Assembly: GCF_963678635.1 (NCBI RefSeq) | Contig: NC_087071.1 | Span: 1,416,537 to 1,480,536 of the forward strand | DNA: 64,000 bases | DNA from: Symsagittifera roscoffensis | Lineage: Eukaryota; Xenacoelomorpha; Acoela; Convolutidae | Reading direction: 5' to 3' | In this document: positions 37,726-50,247 of the stretch, piece after piece | How positions within the stretch are numbered: position 1 is the stretch's first letter | Layout of the letters: the number at the start of each line of letters is the position of its first letter | Position numbers and translations under genes: made by a program | The notes under the pieces: model-generated | The model's database searches: none | The model's input: only the letters and a program-made list of their open reading frames with translations | Told to the model about the DNA's origin: nothing

Positions 37726-38352
37726 GAGTCGGAAGGTTTGGACCGGGACAAAGAGCTCGAATCAGTGATGATAGTGACGACGCCCCCAAGCAAAGGTGTG
37801 AAGTCCCGAAAGAGAAAAAGTGAAGTAGAGGAGTTGAATAGCCCGTCGGCGGATGCTGTCTCTGAGAAGAATTTGAGGGAGACTGCTCCCATGATTCTAG
37901 CGTGATGGAAGACTGCGGCCTACAAGAGTAGCTCCGAACCAAAGAGGCTAGTCAAAGTGGTGAAAGAGATAGAGGTCTCGATGAGTCTGGCAACGGAAGA
38001 GGACTTCAGACCTCAGAAGGCAAGCTCGAAAAAGGGTTCGACGAATGGACAAACATGGGAAGTGGATGTTGGCAAAGAATAGATCTCGAGCGAGCATCAA
38101 GCTATTGGCAAACAAGTGGCCAGTGACCCTCTTGAGAAGAATGCGACAAGGAATACGGCTCGACCTTGGTGGGTGGCTCTGGAGACAATGAAGGAACTGG
38201 AGGACTGTCTGAAAAAATTCGATCGTGGAGTGTCCCGCAAGCGTCGCAACCAATTGGGCTACCCAACAAAAAGCCGAAAAGAGCAAATTAGAATTGGGAA
38301 GTCAGCTGAAGCGAACTTGGCAGAACTTGTTGCGGGATCACCTCGAGGAGGC
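37726..38352 (+). pseudogene. ORF2 remnant of captured segment B
   Basis: It carries the same TGA and TAG interruptions as in A. One silent-type difference is GAAGAGGAC against GAAGAAGAC near 37,998. Confidence 0.5.
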
Positions 38353-39270
38353 TCTTGAATTTCGGTGATGTCAAAAAAATTAAGCCCAATCGAGCCTGGT
38401 GAATTGCGCGAACGGCCATAACTTGTCCAAAAATTTTAAAAATTCCAAATTTTATTATTTGGATCTTAAGATCGTAGTCAAATCTTGGGGGACTGAGAAA
38501 ATGAACCGATTTCGTTGGTCCAACACAAAGTTATAAGCTTTTGAAATCTCGGTGATGCCAAAAAGTTAAGCCTAATCGAGCGTGGTGCAAAAAATGAAAT
38601 TTTCAAAATTTTTGGTTTTTTTCGTTCAAAGTTCATTTTTTTCATCTCGTTTCATAAATTTCATCTCAGGACAATTCTAACGAGCCCAAAACGACGTTTG
38701 TAGCTTAAGTGTACGTGGAGTAATCATCAGTTGAAAATTTGGGGGGACCCGAATTTCGGCCATTTTGGACGAAAATTGGCCTAAAAGCTAACTTTTAAGT
38801 TAGTGCAATTTTTTTTCTTGCGTTTTTCAAGAGAATTGGGCTGCTCTCCGCTGTCGCAGAGTGCATTCAAAGAAAACTTATCAAAGAGATTTGAATACTT
38901 ACCTATTTAATAAGTTTATCACAACAATTAGGCTAAAAGCAACTGACAGTATCCTGGCTGGTATTCAATCATATGCCACTTACAGTGAATGTGCGGCTAT
39001 CATGCCATAGATGGCCATTCAAGTCACCTTGTACACGCTATATAGGTTTTGACCAGCCGATTTGGCCATTAAACACATTGGGCCAAAAAAATTCCAAACA
39101 ATGTCAATTTTCAAAATTTTGTTTGAAATGCATAAATTATAACGTGAGCGTGCAAAATTTTACATGGTATAAGAACATATTTTTACTCTCGCGCGAGGGC
39201 GAGTGTTTTAAAACTAATGTACATAGACATATGCTAGTAAGGATATAAATGAAAGCGGAGTAACTCAAAT

Positions 39271-39390
39271 GCCTACGACCATACCATGTTGAATGCACCG
39301 GTTCTCGTCCGATCACCGAAGTTAAGCAACATTGGGCCTGGTTAGTACTTGGATGGGAGACCGCCTGGGAACACCAGGTGTTGTAGGCTT
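39271..39390 (+). rRNA. 5S ribosomal RNA
   Basis: The gene matches the consensus, with A at nt 11. The tail reads TTTCATTT, so the terminator T-run is shorter. The next copy is 1,280 bp on. Confidence 0.95.
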
Positions 39391-40550
39391 TCATTTAAAG
39401 CAAAAGTATTTCTTTTACTTTTATACGCTAAGAGTTATTGCTGTTTAAAGTTCGGTGATGTCAAAAAGTTAAGCCTAATCGAGCGTGGAGCAAAAATTTT
39501 CAATGGGTCAAATTTTGGTCAAAACAACAAAAAACCGAAAAATTTCTTTTGCAGTATCAATTTTGTGTACAATCAGCTGCTGATAGGCCAAAAATAATGG
39601 AGATAACTTTTGGGGTCTTTGAGTTATAGCCTTTTGAATTTCGGTGATGTCAAAAAGTTAAGCCCAATCGAGCCTGGTGAATTGCGCGAACGGCCATAAC
39701 TTGCCCAAAAATTTTAAAATTTTCAAATTTTATTATTTGGATCATAAGATCATGGTCAAATCTTGGGGAACTGAGAAAATGAACCAATTTCGTCGGTCCA
39801 ACACAAAGTTATAAGCTTTTGAAATCTCGGTGATGCCAAAAAGTTAAGCCTAATCGAGCGTGGTGCAAAAAATGAAATTTTCAAAATTTTTGTTTTTTTT
39901 TTGTTCAAAGTTCATTTTTTTCATCTCGTTTCATAAATTTCATCTCAGGACAATTCCAACGAGCCCAAAACGACGTTTGTAGCTTAAGTGTACGTGGAGT
40001 AATCATCAGTTGAAAATTTGGGGGGACCCGAATTTCGGCCATTTTGGACGAAAATTGGCCTAAAAGCTAACTTTTAAGTTAGTGCAATTTTTTTTCTTGC
40101 GTTTTTCAAGAGAATTGGGCTGCTCTCCGCTGTCGCAGAGTGCATTCAAAGAAAACTTATCAAAGAGATTTGAATACTTACCTATTTAATAAGTTTATCA
40201 CAACAATTAGGCTAAAAGCAACTGACAGTATCCTGGCTGGTATTCAATCATATGCCACTTACAGTGAATGTGCGGCTATCATGCCATAAATGGTCATTCA
40301 AGGCACCTTGTACACGCTCCATAGGTTTTGACCAGCCGATTTGGCCATAAAACACATTGGGCCAAAAAAAATTCCAAACAAGGTCAATTTTCAAAATTTT
40401 GTTTGAAATGCATAAATTATAACGTGAGCGTGCAAAATTTTACATGGTATAAGAACATATTTTTACTCTCGCGCGAGGGCGAGTGTTTTAAAACTAATGT
40501 ACATAGACATATGCTAGTAAGGATATAAATGAAAGCGGAGTAACTCAAAT

Positions 40551-40670
40551 GCCTACGACCATACCATGTTGAATGCACCGGTTCTCGTCCGATCACCGAA
40601 GTTAAGCAACATTGGGCCTGGTTAGTACTTGGATGGGAGACCGCCTGGGAACACCAGGTGTTGTAGGCTT
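40551..40670 (+). rRNA. 5S ribosomal RNA
   Basis: The gene matches the consensus. The spacers around it carry the AATAATGG and TTGTTCAAAG variants typical of the right part of the array. Confidence 0.95.
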
Positions 40671-41829
40671 TTATTTAAAGCAAAAGTATCTCTTTTACTT
40701 TTATACGCTAAGAGTTATTGCTGTTTAAAGTTCGGTGATGTCAAAAAGTTAAGCCTAATCGAGCGTGGTGCAAAAATTTTCAATGGGTCAAATTTTGGTC
40801 AAAACAACAGAAAACCGAAAAATTTCTTTTGCAGTATCAATTTTGTGTACAATCAGCTGCTGATAGGCCAAAAATAATGGAGATAACTTTTGGGGTCTTT
40901 GAGTTATAGCCTTTTGAATTTCGGTGATGTCAAAAAGTTAAGCCCAATCGAGCCTGGTGAATTGCGCGAACGGCCATAACTTGCCCAAAAATTTTAAAAT
41001 TTTCAAATTTTATTATTCGGATCATAAGATCATCGTCAAATCTTGGGGAACTGAGAAAATGAACCAATTTCGTCGGTCCAACACAAAGTTATAAGCTTTT
41101 GAAATCTCGGTGATGCCAAAAAGTTAAGCCTAATCGAGCGTGGTGCAAAAAATGAAATTTTCAAAATTTTTGTTTTTTTTTGTTCAAAGTTCATTTTTTT
41201 CATCTCGTTTCATAATTTTCATCTCAGGACAATTCCAACGAGCCCAAAACGACGTTTGTAGCTTAAGTGTACGTGGAGTAATCATCAGTTGAAAATTTGG
41301 GGGGACCCGAATTTCGGCCATTTTGGACGAAAATTGGCCTAAAAGCTAACTTTTAAGTTAGTGCAATTTTTTTTCTTGCGTTTTTCAAGAGAATTGGGCT
41401 GCTCTCCGCTGTCGCAGAGTGCATTCAAAGAAAACTTATCAAAGAGATTTGAATACTTACCTATTTAATAAGTTTATCACAACAATTAGGCTAAAAGCAA
41501 CTGACAGTATCCTGGCTGGTATTCAATCATATGCCACTTACAGTGAATGTGCGGCTATCATGCCATAGATGGTCATTCAAGGCACCTTGTACACGCTCCA
41601 TAGGTTTTGACCAGCCGATTTGGCCATAAAACACATTGGGCCAAAAAAAATTCCAAACAAGGTCAATTTTCAAAATTTTGTTTGAAATGCATAAATTATA
41701 ACGTGAGCGTGCAAAATTTTACATGGTATAAGAACATATTTTTACTCTCGCGCGAGGGCGAGTGTTTTAAAACTAATGTACATAGACATATGCTAGTAAG
41801 GATATAAATGAAAGCGGAGTAACTCAAAT

Positions 41830-41949
41830 GCCTACGACCATACCATGTTGAATGCACCGGTTCTCGTCCGATCACCGAAGTTAAGCAACATTGGGCCTGG
41901 TTAGTACTTGGATGGGAGACCGCCTGGGAACACCAGGTGTTGTAGGCTT
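41830..41949 (+). rRNA. 5S ribosomal RNA
   Basis: The gene matches the consensus. The next 5S is 2,320 bp away because segment C lies between. Confidence 0.95.
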
Positions 41950-42476
41950 TTATTTAAAGCAAAAGTATCTCTTTTACTTTTATACGCTAAGAGTTATTGC
42001 TGTTTAAAGTTCGGTGATGTCAAAAAGTTAAGCCTAATCGAGCGTGGTGCAAAAATTTTCAATGGGTCAAATTTTGGTCAAAACAACAGAAAACCGAAAA
42101 ATTTCTTTTGCAGTATCAATTTTGTGTACAATCAGCTGCTGATAGGCCAAAAATAATGGAGATAACTTTTGGGGTCTTTGAGTTATAGCCTTTTGAATTT
42201 CGGTGATGTCAAAAAGTTAAGCCCAATCGAGCCTGGTGAATTGCGCGAACGGCCATAACTTGCCCAAAAATTTTAAAATTTTCAAATTTTATTATTTGGA
42301 TCATAAGATCATGGTCAAATCTTGGGGGACTGAGAAAATGAACCAATTTCGTCGGTCCAACACAAAGTTATAAGCTTTTGAAATCTCGGTGATGCCAAAA
42401 AGTTAAGCCTAATCGAGCGTGGTGCAAAAAATGAAATTTTCAAAATTTTTGTTTTTTTTTTGTTCAAAGTTCATTT

Positions 42477-43503
42477 TCATAAACTCATGGACAACACAAG
42501 CAAAGAAGATGAGGGGCTCAATGCCTCCAAAGTTCGAGGTTCGGGACATCTTGAGAACGCTCGATCAAGTGGATCTGGAGAACATGCTGCCGGTTTGGGA
42601 CGATGGAAGAATGATTGTGGAGGAAGGACACATAGCCTTGAAAGATGAAATGAAGTTTGTCATGAGGAAGTATCGAGCACCTTTCGGGCTGGAGCGACTA
42701 GAGCAAGAGGAAAAGCAAGAAGAAAAAGAGGCTAGAGGCTGCTGCCCCTTATATGTAGCCCTCACCGAGTACAAGAAGCAGAACCCAACTACACCCTCAC
42801 CCCTGTCAGTGGGCACCCCTGGAGATAAGAGAAGCGGTCCCGTGGAGACGAGGTTTAGAGACGTACTTGAGAGAAGGAGAGCTGAATCAGAAGAGGAGAG
42901 CATAGTTGAGACTCTCAGTGAAGCAGGAGAAGAAATAGAGGTGGGGAGTAGGCCCGAGCCGAAACCAGCGGAGAAGGATTTCACCACTCAGGAACTGCTG
43001 CAGGACTTGAGTGGAGACGATTGGGCGAACACGGCCACACCAACCCTGACATCATCCCCTCGCAAAAACCTGGAACTACCCTTGAGCGGCGAAACCTCCA
43101 ATATGGGGGTGATTCTCTTGAGTGCCAAAGAGAGTAAGAAGAATACCTTCGAGGGCAATAAATGGATGTTTTTGAGTACACTGGATGAGAAGGCATGGCT
43201 AGACTTCTTGAGTGAATTTAACCAGAAAGCAGAGACCGAGGCTACACTGGAGATTTTCAAAGAAGAATTATGGGACACAGTGGTAAAGTTCGGGGAACCA
43301 GTTCTGATGGGCACCGGACTGGATGATGGATGAAAAGGCGAGAAAGGAGTTGTTGGATAAGATGATCAAGCTGCGAGAAACCGAACTGAAAACCAAAGAT
43401 GATGAATGTAAAGACAGCTCTACTCTGAAACAAAAAATTGATAATATAATGATTAAAGTTAAAGGGGAGGATAAGCTTAAGACTAGTAATATGATTAAAG
43501 ATA
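42477..43503 (+). mobile_element. Captured coding segment C, short form
   Basis: This is a shorter piece of the same coding DNA, inserted into spacer without loss of a 5S gene. It is flanked by two copies of one ~38-bp spacer stretch (42,439-42,476 and 43,504-43,541). Left and right ends differ from those of A, B and E: it starts at ATAAACTCATGG and stops at AAAGATATT. Confidence 0.65.
42509..43333 (+). pseudogene. ORF1 of captured segment C, frameshifted
   Basis: This copy lacks the TAG of A and B and reads through to the GEPVLMGTGLD region. There a short duplication (GATGATGGATG in place of GGATG) shifts the frame and ends it at 43,333. The original frame continues from 43,326 (KARKELLDKMIKL) to the breakpoint. 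Confidence 0.6.
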
Positions 43504-44149
43504 TTCAAAATTTTTGGTTTTTTTCGTTCAAAGTTCATTTTTTTTAAAATCTTGTTTCATAAATTTGAACTCAGGACAATTCCAACGAGCCCAAAACGAC
43601 GTTTGTAGCTTAAGTGTACGGGGAGTAATCATCAGTTGAAAATTTGGGGGGACCCGAATTTCGGCCATTTAACTATTAAATAGTGCAATTTTTTTTCTTG
43701 CATTTTTCAAGAGAATTGGGCTGCCCTCCGCTGTCGCAGAGTGCATTCAAAGAAAACTTATCAAATAGATTTGAATACTTACCTATTTAATAAGTTTATC
43801 GCAACAATTAGGCTAAAAGCAACTGACAGTATCCTGGCTGGTATTCAACCATATGCCACTTACAGTGAATGTGCGGCTATGATGCCATAGATGGTCATTC
43901 AAGGTACGTTGTACACGCTCCATAGGTTTTGACCAGCCGATTTGGCCATAAAACACATTGGGCCAAAAAAATTCCAAACAATGTCAATTTCAAAATTTTG
44001 TTTGAAATGCATAAATTATAACGTGAGCGTGCAAAATTTTACATGGTATAAGAGCATATTTTTACTCTCGCGCGAGGGTGAGTGTTTTAAAAGTAATGTA
44101 CATAGACATATGCTAGAAAGGATATAAATGAAAGCGGAGTAACTCAAAT

Positions 44150-44269
44150 GCCTACGACCATACCATGTTGAATGCACCGGTTCTCGTCCGATCACCGAAG
44201 TTAAGCAATATTGGGCATGGTTAGTACTTGGATGGGAGACCGCCTGGGAACACCAGGTGTTGTAGGCTT
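44150..44269 (+). rRNA. 5S ribosomal RNA, two substitutions
   Basis: Nt 60 is T and nt 68 is A (GCAATATTGGGCATGG), the latter in the intermediate element. The gene may be inactive or poorly transcribed. Segment D follows 230 bp downstream. Confidence 0.88.
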
Positions 44270-44498
44270 TTATTCAAAGCAAAAGTACTTCTTTTACTTT
44301 TATGCGCTAAGAGTTATTGCTGTTTAAAGTTCGGGGATGTCAAAAAGTTAAGCCTAATCGAGCGTGGTGCAAAAATTTTCAATGGGTCATATTTTGGCCA
44401 AAACAATACAAAACCGCAAAATTACTTTTGCAGTATCAATTTTGTGTACAATCAGCTGCTGATAGGCCAAAAATAATGGAGATAAGCCTTTTGAAGAT

Positions 44499-45145
44499 AT
44501 GTAGCCCTCACCGAGTACAAGAAGCAGAACTCAACTACACCCTCACCCCTGTCAGTGGGCACCCCTGGAGATAAGAGAAGCGGTCCCTTGGAGACGAGGT
44601 TCAGAGATGTACTTGAGAGAAGGAGAGCTGAATCAGAAGAGGAGAGCATAGTTGAGACTCTCAGTGAAGCAGGAGAAGAAATAGAGGTGGGGAGTACGCC
44701 TGAGCCGAAACCAGCGGAGAAGGATTTCACCACTCAGGAACTGCTGCAGGACTTGAGTGGAGACGATTGGGCGAGCACGGCCACACCAACCCTGACATCA
44801 TCCCCTCGCAAAAACCTGGAACTACCCTTGAGCGGTGAAACCTCCATTATGGGGGTGATTCTCTTGAGTGCCAAAGAGAGTAAGAAGAATACCTTCGAGG
44901 GAATTAAATGGAAGTTTTTGAGTACACTGGATGAGAAGACATGGCTAGAACTTTTGAGTGAATTTAACCAGAAAGCAGAGACCGAGGCTACACTGGAGAA
45001 TTTCAAAGAAGAATTATGGGACACAGTGGTAAAGTTCGGGGAACCAGTTCTGATGGGCACCGGACTGGATGGAAAGGCGAGAAAGGAGTTGTTGGATAAG
45101 ATGATCAAGCTGCGAGAAACGGAACTGAAAACCAAAGATGATTAA
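44499..45145 (+). pseudogene. ORF1 fragment of captured segment D
   Basis: The middle and C-terminal part of ORF1 is open from the breakpoint to a TAA at 45,143. Unlike A and B it lacks the TAG (reads LELLSEFNQ). The N-terminal ~85 residues are absent. Confidence 0.55.
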
Positions 45146-45274
45146 TGTAAAAACAGCTCTACTCTGAAACAAAAAATTGACAGAAATTGATTAAAGTTAA
45201 AGGGGAGGATAAGCTTAAGACTAGTAATATGATTAAAGATATTTACATCCTTAAGGTTCGAGTAGGGGGAGGCA

Positions 45275-45901
45275 AGAGTCGGAAGGGTTGGACCGGGACA
45301 AAGAGCTCGAATCAGTGATGATAGTGACGACGCCCCCAAGCAAAGGTGTGAAGTCCCGAAAGAGAAAAAGTGAAGTAGAGGAGTTGAATAGCCCGTCGGC
45401 GGATGCTGTCTCTGAGAAGAATTTGAGGGAGACTGCTCCCATGATTCTAGCGTGATGGAAGACTGCGGCCTACAAGAGTAGCTCCGAACCAAAGAGGCTA
45501 GTCTACGTGGTGAAAGAGATAGAGGTCTCGATGAGTCTGGCAACGGAAGAAGACATCAGACCTCAGAAGGCAAGTTCGAAAAAGGGTTCGACGAATGGAC
45601 AAACATGGGAAGTGGATGTTGGCAAAGAATCGATCTCGAGCGAGCATCAAGCTATTGGCAAACAAGTGGCCAGTGACCCTCTTGAGAAGAATGCGACAAG
45701 GAATACGGCTCGACCTTGGTGGGTGGCTCGGAGACAAGGAAGGAACTGGAGGACTGTCTGAAAAAATTCGATCGTGGAGTGTCCCGCAAGCGTCGCAACC
45801 AGTTGGACTACCCAACAAAAAGCCGAGAAGAGCAAATTAGAATTGGGAAGTCAGCTGAAGCGAACTTGGCAGAACTTGTTACGGGATCACCTCGAGGAGG
45901 C
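45275..45901 (+). pseudogene. ORF2 remnant of captured segment D
   Basis: It has the same order as in A, with the TGA near 45,453. The later TAG seen in A and B is absent (GAATCGATCTCG). Confidence 0.5.
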
Positions 45902-46819
45902 TCTTGAATTTCGGTGATGTCAAAAAAAATAAGCCCAATCGAGCCTGACGAATTGCGCGAACGGCCATAATTTGCCCAAAAATTTTAAAATTTCCAAATT
46001 TTATTATTTGGATCTTAAGATCGTAGTCAAATCTTGGGGGACTGAGAAAATGAGCCGTTTTTGTCGGTCCAACACAAAGTTCTAAGCTTTTGAAATCTCG
46101 GTGATGCCTAAAAGTTAAGCCTAACCGAGCGTGGTGCAAAAAAGGAAGTTTTCAAAATTTTTGGTTTTTTTCGTTCAAAGTTCATTTTTTAAAATCTTGT
46201 TTCATAAATTTGAACTCAGGAAAATTCCAACGAGCCCAAAACGACGTTTGTAGCTTAAGTTTACTTGGAGTAATCATCAGTTGAAAATTTGGGGGGACCC
46301 AAATTTCGGCCATTTTGGACGAAAACCGGCCTAAAAGCTAACTTTTAAGTTAGTGCAATTGTTTTTCTTCCATTTTTCAAGAGATTTGGGCTGCCCTCCG
46401 CTGTCGCAGAGTGCATTCAAAGAAAGCTTATCCAATACATTTGAAAACTTACCTATTTAATAAGTTTATCACAACAATTAGGCTAAAAGCAACTGACAGT
46501 ATCCTGGCTGGTATTCAATCATATGCCACTTACAGTGAATGTGCGGCTATCATGCCATAGATGGCCATTCAAGGCACCTTGTACACGCTATATAGGTTTT
46601 GACCAGCCGATTTGGCCATAAAACACATTGGGCCAAAAAAATTCCAAACAATGTCAATTTTCAAAATTTTTTTGAAATGCATAAATTATAACGTGAGCGT
46701 GCAAAACTTTACATGGTATAAGAGCATATTTTTACTCTCGTGCGAGGGCGAGTGTTTTAAAAGAAATGTACATAGAGTTGTGCTAGTAAGGATATAAATG
46801 AAAGCGGAGTAACTCAAAT

Positions 46820-46939
46820 GCCTACGACCATACCATGTTGAATGCACCGGTTCTCGTCCGATCACCGAAGTAAAGCAACATTGGGCCTGGTTAGTACTTG
46901 GATGGGAGACCGCCTGGGAACACCAGGTGTTGTAGGCTT
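46820..46939 (+). rRNA. 5S ribosomal RNA, box A substitution
   Basis: Nt 53 is A (GAAGTAAAGC), as in the copy at 35,565. The rest is intact. A short local repeat expansion follows in the spacer. Confidence 0.88.
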
Positions 46940-46970
46940 TTATTTAAAGCAAAAGTAATTCTTTTACTTT

Positions 46971-47085
46971 TATGCTGTTTAAAGTTCGCTGATGTTAAAA
47001 CAGCAATAGAGTTATTTTTGTTTAAAGTTCGGTGATGTTAAACAGCAATAGAGTTATTGCTGTTTGAAGTTCGGTGATGTCAAAA
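46971..47085 (+). repeat. Local expansion of a ~43-bp spacer motif
   Basis: The motif GCTGTTTAAAGTTCGGTGATG, normally single, occurs three times (from 46,974, 47,017 and 47,059), separated by AACAGCAATAGAGTTATT. Each unit contains the inverted pair GCTGTTTA and TAAACAGC. The expansion lengthens this unit to 1,348 bp. Confidence 0.75.
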
Positions 47086-48167
47086 AGTTAAGCCTAATCG
47101 AGCGTGGTGCAAAAAATTTCAAGGGGTCAAATTTTGGCCAAAACAATAGAAAAACGAAAAATTTCTTTTGCGGTATCAATTTTGTGTACAATCAGCTGCT
47201 GATAGGCTAAAAATAATGGAGATTACTTTTGGGGTCTCTGAGTTATAGCCTTTTGAATTTCGGTGATGTCAAAAAAAAGCCCAACCGAGCCTGGTGAATT
47301 GCGCGAACGGCCATAACCTGCCCAAAAATTTTAAAATCTCCAAATTTTATTATTAGGATCATAAGATCATAGTCAAATCTTGGGGGACTGAAAAAATGAA
47401 CTAATTTCGTCGGTCCAACACAAAGTTATAAGCTTTTGAAGTCTCGGTGATGCCAAAAAGTTAAGCCTAATCGAGCGTGGTGCAAAAAATGAAACTTTCA
47501 AAATTTTTGTTTTTTCTTTCGTTCACAGTTCATTTTTTTCATCTCGTTTCAAAAAATTTGAGCTCAGGAAAATTCCAACGAGCCCAAAATGACGTTTTTA
47601 GCTTAAGTGTACGTGGAGTAATCATCAGTTGAAAATTTGGGGGGACCCGAATTTCGGCCATTTTGGACGAAAATCGGCCTAAAAGCTAACTTTTAAGTTT
47701 GTGCAATTTTTGTCTTGCATTTTTCAAGAGAACTGAGCTGCCCTCCGCTGTCGCAGAGTGCTTTCAAAGAAAACTTATCAGATAGATTTGAATACTTACC
47801 TATTTATTAAGTTCATCACAACAAATAGGCTAAAAGCAACTGGCAGTATCCAGGCTGGTATTCAATCATATTCTACTTACAGTGAATGTGCGGCTATCAT
47901 GCCATAGATGGTCATTCAAGGCACCTTGTACACGCTCCATAGGTTTTGACCAGCCGATTTGGCCATAAAACTCATTGGGCCAAAAAAAATCCAAACAGTG
48001 TCAATTTTCAAAAATTTTTTGAAATGCATAAATTATAACGTGAGCGTGCAAAATTTTACATGGTATAAGAGCATATTTTTACTCTTCGCGCGAGGGCGAG
48101 TGTTTTAAAAGTAATGTACATAGACATATGCTAGTAAGGATATAAATGAAAGCGGAGTAACTCAAAT

Positions 48168-48287
48168 GCCTACGACCATACCATGTTGAATGCACCGGTT
48201 CTCGTCCGATCACCGAAGTTGAACAGCATTGGGCCTGGTTAGTACTTGAATGGGAGACCGCCTGGGAACACCAGGTGTTGTAAGTTT
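48168..48287 (+). pseudogene. Degenerate 5S rRNA gene
   Basis: Changes at nt 54, 56, 59 (GTTGAACAGC), 82 (GAATGGG), 116 and 118 (TTGTAAGT) hit box A, box C and the closing helix. It is probably not a functional gene. Confidence 0.8.
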
Positions 48288-49366
48288 TTATTTAAAGCAA
48301 AAGTAATTCTTTTAATTTTATGCGCTAAGAGTTATTGCTGTTTAAAGTTCGGTGATGTCAAAAAGTTAAGCCTAATCGAGAGTGGTGCAAAAGTATTCAA
48401 TGGGTTAAATTTTGGCCAAAACAATAGAAAATCGAAAAATTTCTTTTGCAGTATCATTTTTATCTACAATCTGCTGCTGACAGGCCAAAAATAATGGAGA
48501 TAATTTTTGAGTTCTTTGAGTTATAGCCTTTTGAATTTCGGTGATGTCAAAAAAATAAGCCCAATCGAGCCTGGTGAATTGCGCGAACGGCCATAACTTG
48601 CCCAAAAATTAAAAAATTTCCAAATTTTATTATTGGGATCATAGGATCATAGTCAAATCTTGAGGGAATGAGAAAATGAACCAATTTCGTCGGTCCAACA
48701 CAAAGTTATAAGCTTTTGAAATCTCGGTGATGCCAAAAAGTTAGGCCTAATCGAGCGTGGTGCAAAAAATGAAACTTTCAAAAATTTTGTTTTTTCTTTC
48801 GTTCAAATTCATTTTTTCATCTCGTTTCTTAATATTGAGCTCAGGAAAATTCCAAAAAATTTAAAGCGACGTTTGTAGCTGAAGTGTACGTGGAGTAATC
48901 ATCAGTTGAAAATTTGCGAGGACCCGAATTTTGGCCATTTTGGACGAAAAACGGCCTAAAAGCTAACATTTAACTTGGTGCAATTTTTTTTTCTTGCATT
49001 TTTCAAGAGAATTGGGCTACGCTCCGCTGTCGCAGAGTGCATTCAAAGAAAACTTATCAAATAGATTTGAATACTTACCTATTTAATAAGTTTATCACAA
49101 CAATTAGGCTAAAAGCAACTGACAGTATCCTGGCTGGTATTCAATCATATGCCACTTACAGTGAATGTGCGGCTATCATGCCATAGATGGTCATTCAAGG
49201 CACCTTGTACACGCTTCATAGGTTTTGACCAGCCGATTTGGCCATAAAACACATTTTACCTGGTATAAGAGCATATTTTTACCATCGCGCGAGGGCGAGT
49301 GTTTTAAAAGTAATGTACATAGACATATGCTAGTAAGGATATAAACGAAAGCGGAGTAACTCAAAT

Positions 49367-49486
49367 GCCTACAACCATAACATGTTGAATGCACCGGTTC
49401 TCGTCCAATCAACGAAGTTGAGCAACATTGGGCCTGGTTAGTACTTGGATGGGAGACCGCCTGGGAACAACAGATGTTGTAAGCTT
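49367..49486 (+). pseudogene. Degenerate 5S rRNA gene
   Basis: Substitutions at nt 7, 14, 41, 46, 54, 104, 108 and 116 are spread through the gene. The upstream spacer lacks about 110 bp between ACACATT and TTACCTGG (49,255), which shortens the unit to 1,199 bp. Confidence 0.8.
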
Positions 49487-50247
49487 TTATTTAAAGCAAA
49501 AGTAATTCTTTTAATTTCATGCGCTAAGAGTTATTGCTGTTTAAAGTTCGGTGATGTCAAAAAGTTAAGTGTAATCGAGAGTGGTAAAAAAAAATTCAAT
49601 TGGTTAAATTTTGGCTTAAACAATAGAAAACCGAAAAATTTATTTTGCAGTATCATTTTTATGTACAATCTGCTGCTGATAGGCCAAAAATAATGGAGAT
49701 AACTTTTGGGTTCTTTGAGTTTTAGTCTTTTGAATTTCGGTGATGTCAAAAAAATAAGCCCAATCGAGCCTGGTGAATTGCGCGAAAGGCTATAACTTGC
49801 CCAAAAGTTTTAAAATTCCCAAATTTTATTATTTGGATCATAAGATCATAGTCAAACCTGAGAGACTGAGAAAATGAATCGATTTTGTCGGTCCAACAGA
49901 AAATTATAAGCTTTTGAAATCTCGGTGATGCCAAAAAGTTAAGCCTAATCGAGCGTGGTGCAAAAAAGGAAGTTTTCAAAATTTTTGGTTTTTTTCGTTC
50001 AAAGTTCATTTTTTAAAATCTTGTTTCATAAATTTGAACTCAGGAAAATTCCAACGAGCCCAAAACGACGTTTGTAGCCTAAGTTTACTTGGAGTAATCA
50101 TCAGTTGAAATTTTGGGGGGACCCGAATTTCGGCCATTTTGGACAAAAATTGGCCTAAAAGCTAACTTTTAAGTCAGTGCAATTTTTTTTCTTGCATTTT
50201 TCAAGAGAATTGGGCTGCCCTCCGCTGTTGCAGAGTGCATTCAAAGA

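Larger units (their letters stand above)
36655..38352 (+). mobile_element. Captured coding segment B, duplicate of A
   Basis: Both junctions are the same as in A (GGGCCA/CACGTGCG on the left, GGAGGC/TCTTGAATTTCGG on the right). It copies A as part of the 3,706-bp unit rather than representing a separate insertion. Confidence 0.75.
32000..39410 (+). repeat. 3,706-bp compound repeat, two copies
   Basis: Captured segments A and B, their 5' and 3' spacers, and the ORF coordinates are offset by exactly 3,706 bp. They differ by only a few substitutions, such as GTAACAGAG/GTAATAGAG and AGAGAGTAAG/AGAATGTAAG. The compound unit holds one 5S gene and one captured segment. Its outer limits cannot be fixed because they lie in spacer sequence common to all units. 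Confidence 0.85.
42439..43541 (+). repeat. Direct repeats flanking segment C
   Basis: The stretch TTCAAAATTTTTG ... GTTCAAAGTTCATTT occurs at 42,439-42,476 and again at 43,504-43,541, once on each side of the segment. In ordinary units it occurs once. It could be a long target-site duplication or the product of unequal exchange. Confidence 0.6.
44496..45901 (+). mobile_element. Captured coding segment D, 5'-truncated
   Basis: The left junction joins spacer AGCCTTTTGAA to the coding segment at TATGTAGCCC, about 240 residues of DNA sequence downstream of the left ends of A, B and E. The right junction is the same as in A, B and E (GGAGGC/TCTTGAATTTCGG). The 5S gene upstream is kept. Shared stops (TAA after KTKDD, TGA at GCGTGATGG) place D with A and B. 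Confidence 0.65.
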
